A stretch of DNA of 64,000 bases from Acinetobacter halotolerans (GTDB lineage: Bacteria > Pseudomonadota > Gammaproteobacteria > Pseudomonadales > Moraxellaceae), in NCBI RefSeq assembly GCF_004208515.1, contig NZ_SGIM01000003.1:1-64000 (forward strand). The letters are read 5' to 3'. Both the position numbers and the translations under genes were made by a program. This document shows positions 62,781 to 64,000 of the stretch, piece after piece. Positions within the stretch are counted from its first letter, which is position 1, and every line of letters begins with the position of its first letter. A model generated the notes under the pieces. That model saw only the letters and a list, made by a program, of their open reading frames with translations. It did not search any database and was not told the origin of the DNA.

Positions 62781-63944
62781 TTAGTTCGGTGGTAATAACA
62801 TCACAATCGCATTATTTAGCAGTTGAGCGATATCTTCTAACATTTCAGGTGCATTGAATTGCTCATCGAATATTAAGCTTTGCCCGTCAGCGATTTGCTT
62901 TAGGTGTCGTTCAAAAGCCGTTGATACACAGACGTTTTCACCGTTTGCCCAAAAGTCGAGAGATTCACCTAGTTGTCTATAAAGCAGTCTCGATGCTGGT
63001 TCAAGGATTAACTGGAATCCTGTCCCAATGATTTCAGTTAAATCATTGGCTTCAATTTCCTCTGGTTCTGGAATATTGTTTGGATAGTTCGATTCACTCA
63101 TATAAGACATGATCGCTGCATCGAACTCAGGTGCTTGAGTGAGATAATCAAGTAGTTGTGTTTTTAAGTATGAAAACTCGGTACTGTTTACTTCACCCAC
63201 TTGTGCTACCTGTTGGCGGGGAATATCCAGTAATGGTTTTTTGAGTATTTCATTTTCAGCAAACTTATCGCTGACTTGATCAATCATCTCTGATAGGTTT
63301 GGCATACGGAAGCCGAAAGAGAAGGTTAAACAATCATCTTCTGCGACCCCATAATGCGAAAGACCAGGTGGTACATATAATAAATCACCTGGAGCAAGCA
63401 CTTCATCAAAATGAATATCCATTTCAGCTAATAATTTTAAAGGCTGGTCAGGAACAAAAGCTGTAGATTCATCACACATTTGACCGAGTTGCCAGCGGCG
63501 ATGACCATGGCCTTGCACCAAGAAGACATCATAAAAATCAAAATGCTTACCGACTGAACCACCTTGTGGTGCATAAGACACCATGATGTCATCCCGACGC
63601 CATTGGGGAATAAAAGGAAATTTTTTCCAGAGTTCAGCGATATCAAATGAATAGTGATCAACCGCTTGAACCAATAATGTCCATAGATTCGGTAATTTTT
63701 GAAAATCACCTTTGGTGAGCGGAGAAGACTTTACATGCCATTCATTTGGATTTTTATTCTTTTGACGAATCAGGCGAGCAGTGACATCTTCTTCCAAAGC
63801 AAGTTCTTTCACATCGTCTGGCTCTAATAAGCCTATAATTTCAGGCATTGCGTTACGCACCAGCAAAGGTTTTTTTTGCCAATATTCTGTTAGAAATTGT
63901 TCTGCGGTGATACCGCCTAAAACCGTTAAAGATTGTTGAGACAT
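62781..63944 (-). CDS. roxA: Ribosomal protein L16 arginine hydroxylase, RoxA/YcfD family
   Basis: A 2-oxoglutarate oxygenase with JmjC fold that hydroxylates an Arg of ribosomal protein L16. The iron-binding triad is His134 and Asp136 in GKHFDFYDVFLVQGHG, and His197 in PPGLSHYGV. The 387-residue length with a C-terminal winged-helix part fits the family. The start at 63944 (MSQQSLTVLG) was chosen over an earlier TTG. The upstream sequence continues to the end of the window with no further gene visible. Confidence 0.9.
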   Translation of the reverse strand: MSQQSLTVLGGITAEQFLTEYWQKKPLLVRNAMPEIIGLLEPDDVKELALEEDVTARLIRQKNKNPNEWHVKSSPLTKGDFQKLPNLWTLLVQAVDHYSFDIAELWKKFPFIPQWRRDDIMVSYAPQGGSVGKHFDFYDVFLVQGHGHRRWQLGQMCDESTAFVPDQPLKLLAEMDIHFDEVLAPGDLLYVPPGLSHYGVAEDDCLTFSFGFRMPNLSEMIDQVSDKFAENEILKKPLLDIPRQQVAQVGEVNSTEFSYLKTQLLDYLTQAPEFDAAIMSYMSESNYPNNIPEPEEIEANDLTEIIGTGFQLILEPASRLLYRQLGESLDFWANGENVCVSTAFERHLKQIADGQSLIFDEQFNAPEMLEDIAQLLNNAIVMLLPPN

Positions 63945-64000
63945 AGGGAGCAAGCCAAAATATATAAATTTGTTGCGTATTGTCTATGGAGTTGAATATT

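Overview
The window looks like an AT-rich gammaproteobacterial chromosome of the family Moraxellaceae, most probably Acinetobacter. The main support is a fused tyrA-aroA gene directly downstream of pheA, a PutA that lacks the ribbon-helix-helix DNA-binding domain and lies divergent to an Lrp-type regulator, a BioB and TrmA close to those I remember from Acinetobacter, and a candidate Balon-type ribosome hibernation factor, a protein first described in the sister genus Psychrobacter. Species cannot be fixed from the sequence alone. I see no insertion sequence, integrase, prophage block or CRISPR array.

Layout. 1-3.7 kb: the tail end of a type VI secretion module (VgrG C-terminus, a 516-residue candidate effector, a candidate immunity protein carrying a G9 tract, and an unknown membrane protein). 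3.7-7.4 kb: TrpD2-like protein, acyl-CoA dehydrogenase, GNAT acetyltransferase, lipoprotein. 7.6-11.1 kb: aromatic amino acid genes pheA and tyrA-aroA. 11.4-14.8 kb: Lrp regulator, YebC, a PlsC-like acyltransferase, a CAU tRNA and small unknown genes. 14.5-20.1 kb: a chaperone-usher pilus operon (pilin, chaperone, usher, adhesin) plus a small pilin-like orphan. 20.6-33.2 kb: core metabolism (bioB, queG, nnr, ruvC, initiator tRNA, two cold-shock genes, fxsA, metK, tkt). 33.3-40.1 kb: OsmC, the Balon-like protein, YceI, an LRAT-domain protein, a phosphodiester glycosidase-like protein, trmA, GrpB. 40.2-46.1 kb: proline catabolism and uptake (putA, Lrp regulator, putP). 46.1-52.6 kb: a hairpin-rich intergenic stretch, gcvH, an AraC regulator, an ABC exporter with a MaoC hydratase, and an unusual 618-residue TIM-barrel-like protein. 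52.9-64 kb: a small membrane protein, an MscS channel, a three-gene operon ending with sstT as its first gene, a SulP transporter behind a BigR/SqrR-like persulfide sensor, a candidate structured RNA, a TetR regulator, a secreted penicillin-V-acylase-like hydrolase with a lipoprotein, and RoxA.

How the genes work together. The proline block is a self-contained regulon: an Lrp-type activator candidate, PutP for uptake and PutA for oxidation to glutamate. The pilus operon has a hairpin between the major pilin and its chaperone that would give excess pilin. The ArsR-family protein has Cys34 and Cys100 at the spacing of the SqrR/BigR dithiol switch, which suggests that the SulP transporter responds to reactive sulfur. 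The least explained items are the toxin domain of the type VI effector, the TIM-barrel-like protein at 50.8-52.6 kb, and two hairpin-rich intergenic regions that may encode small RNAs.
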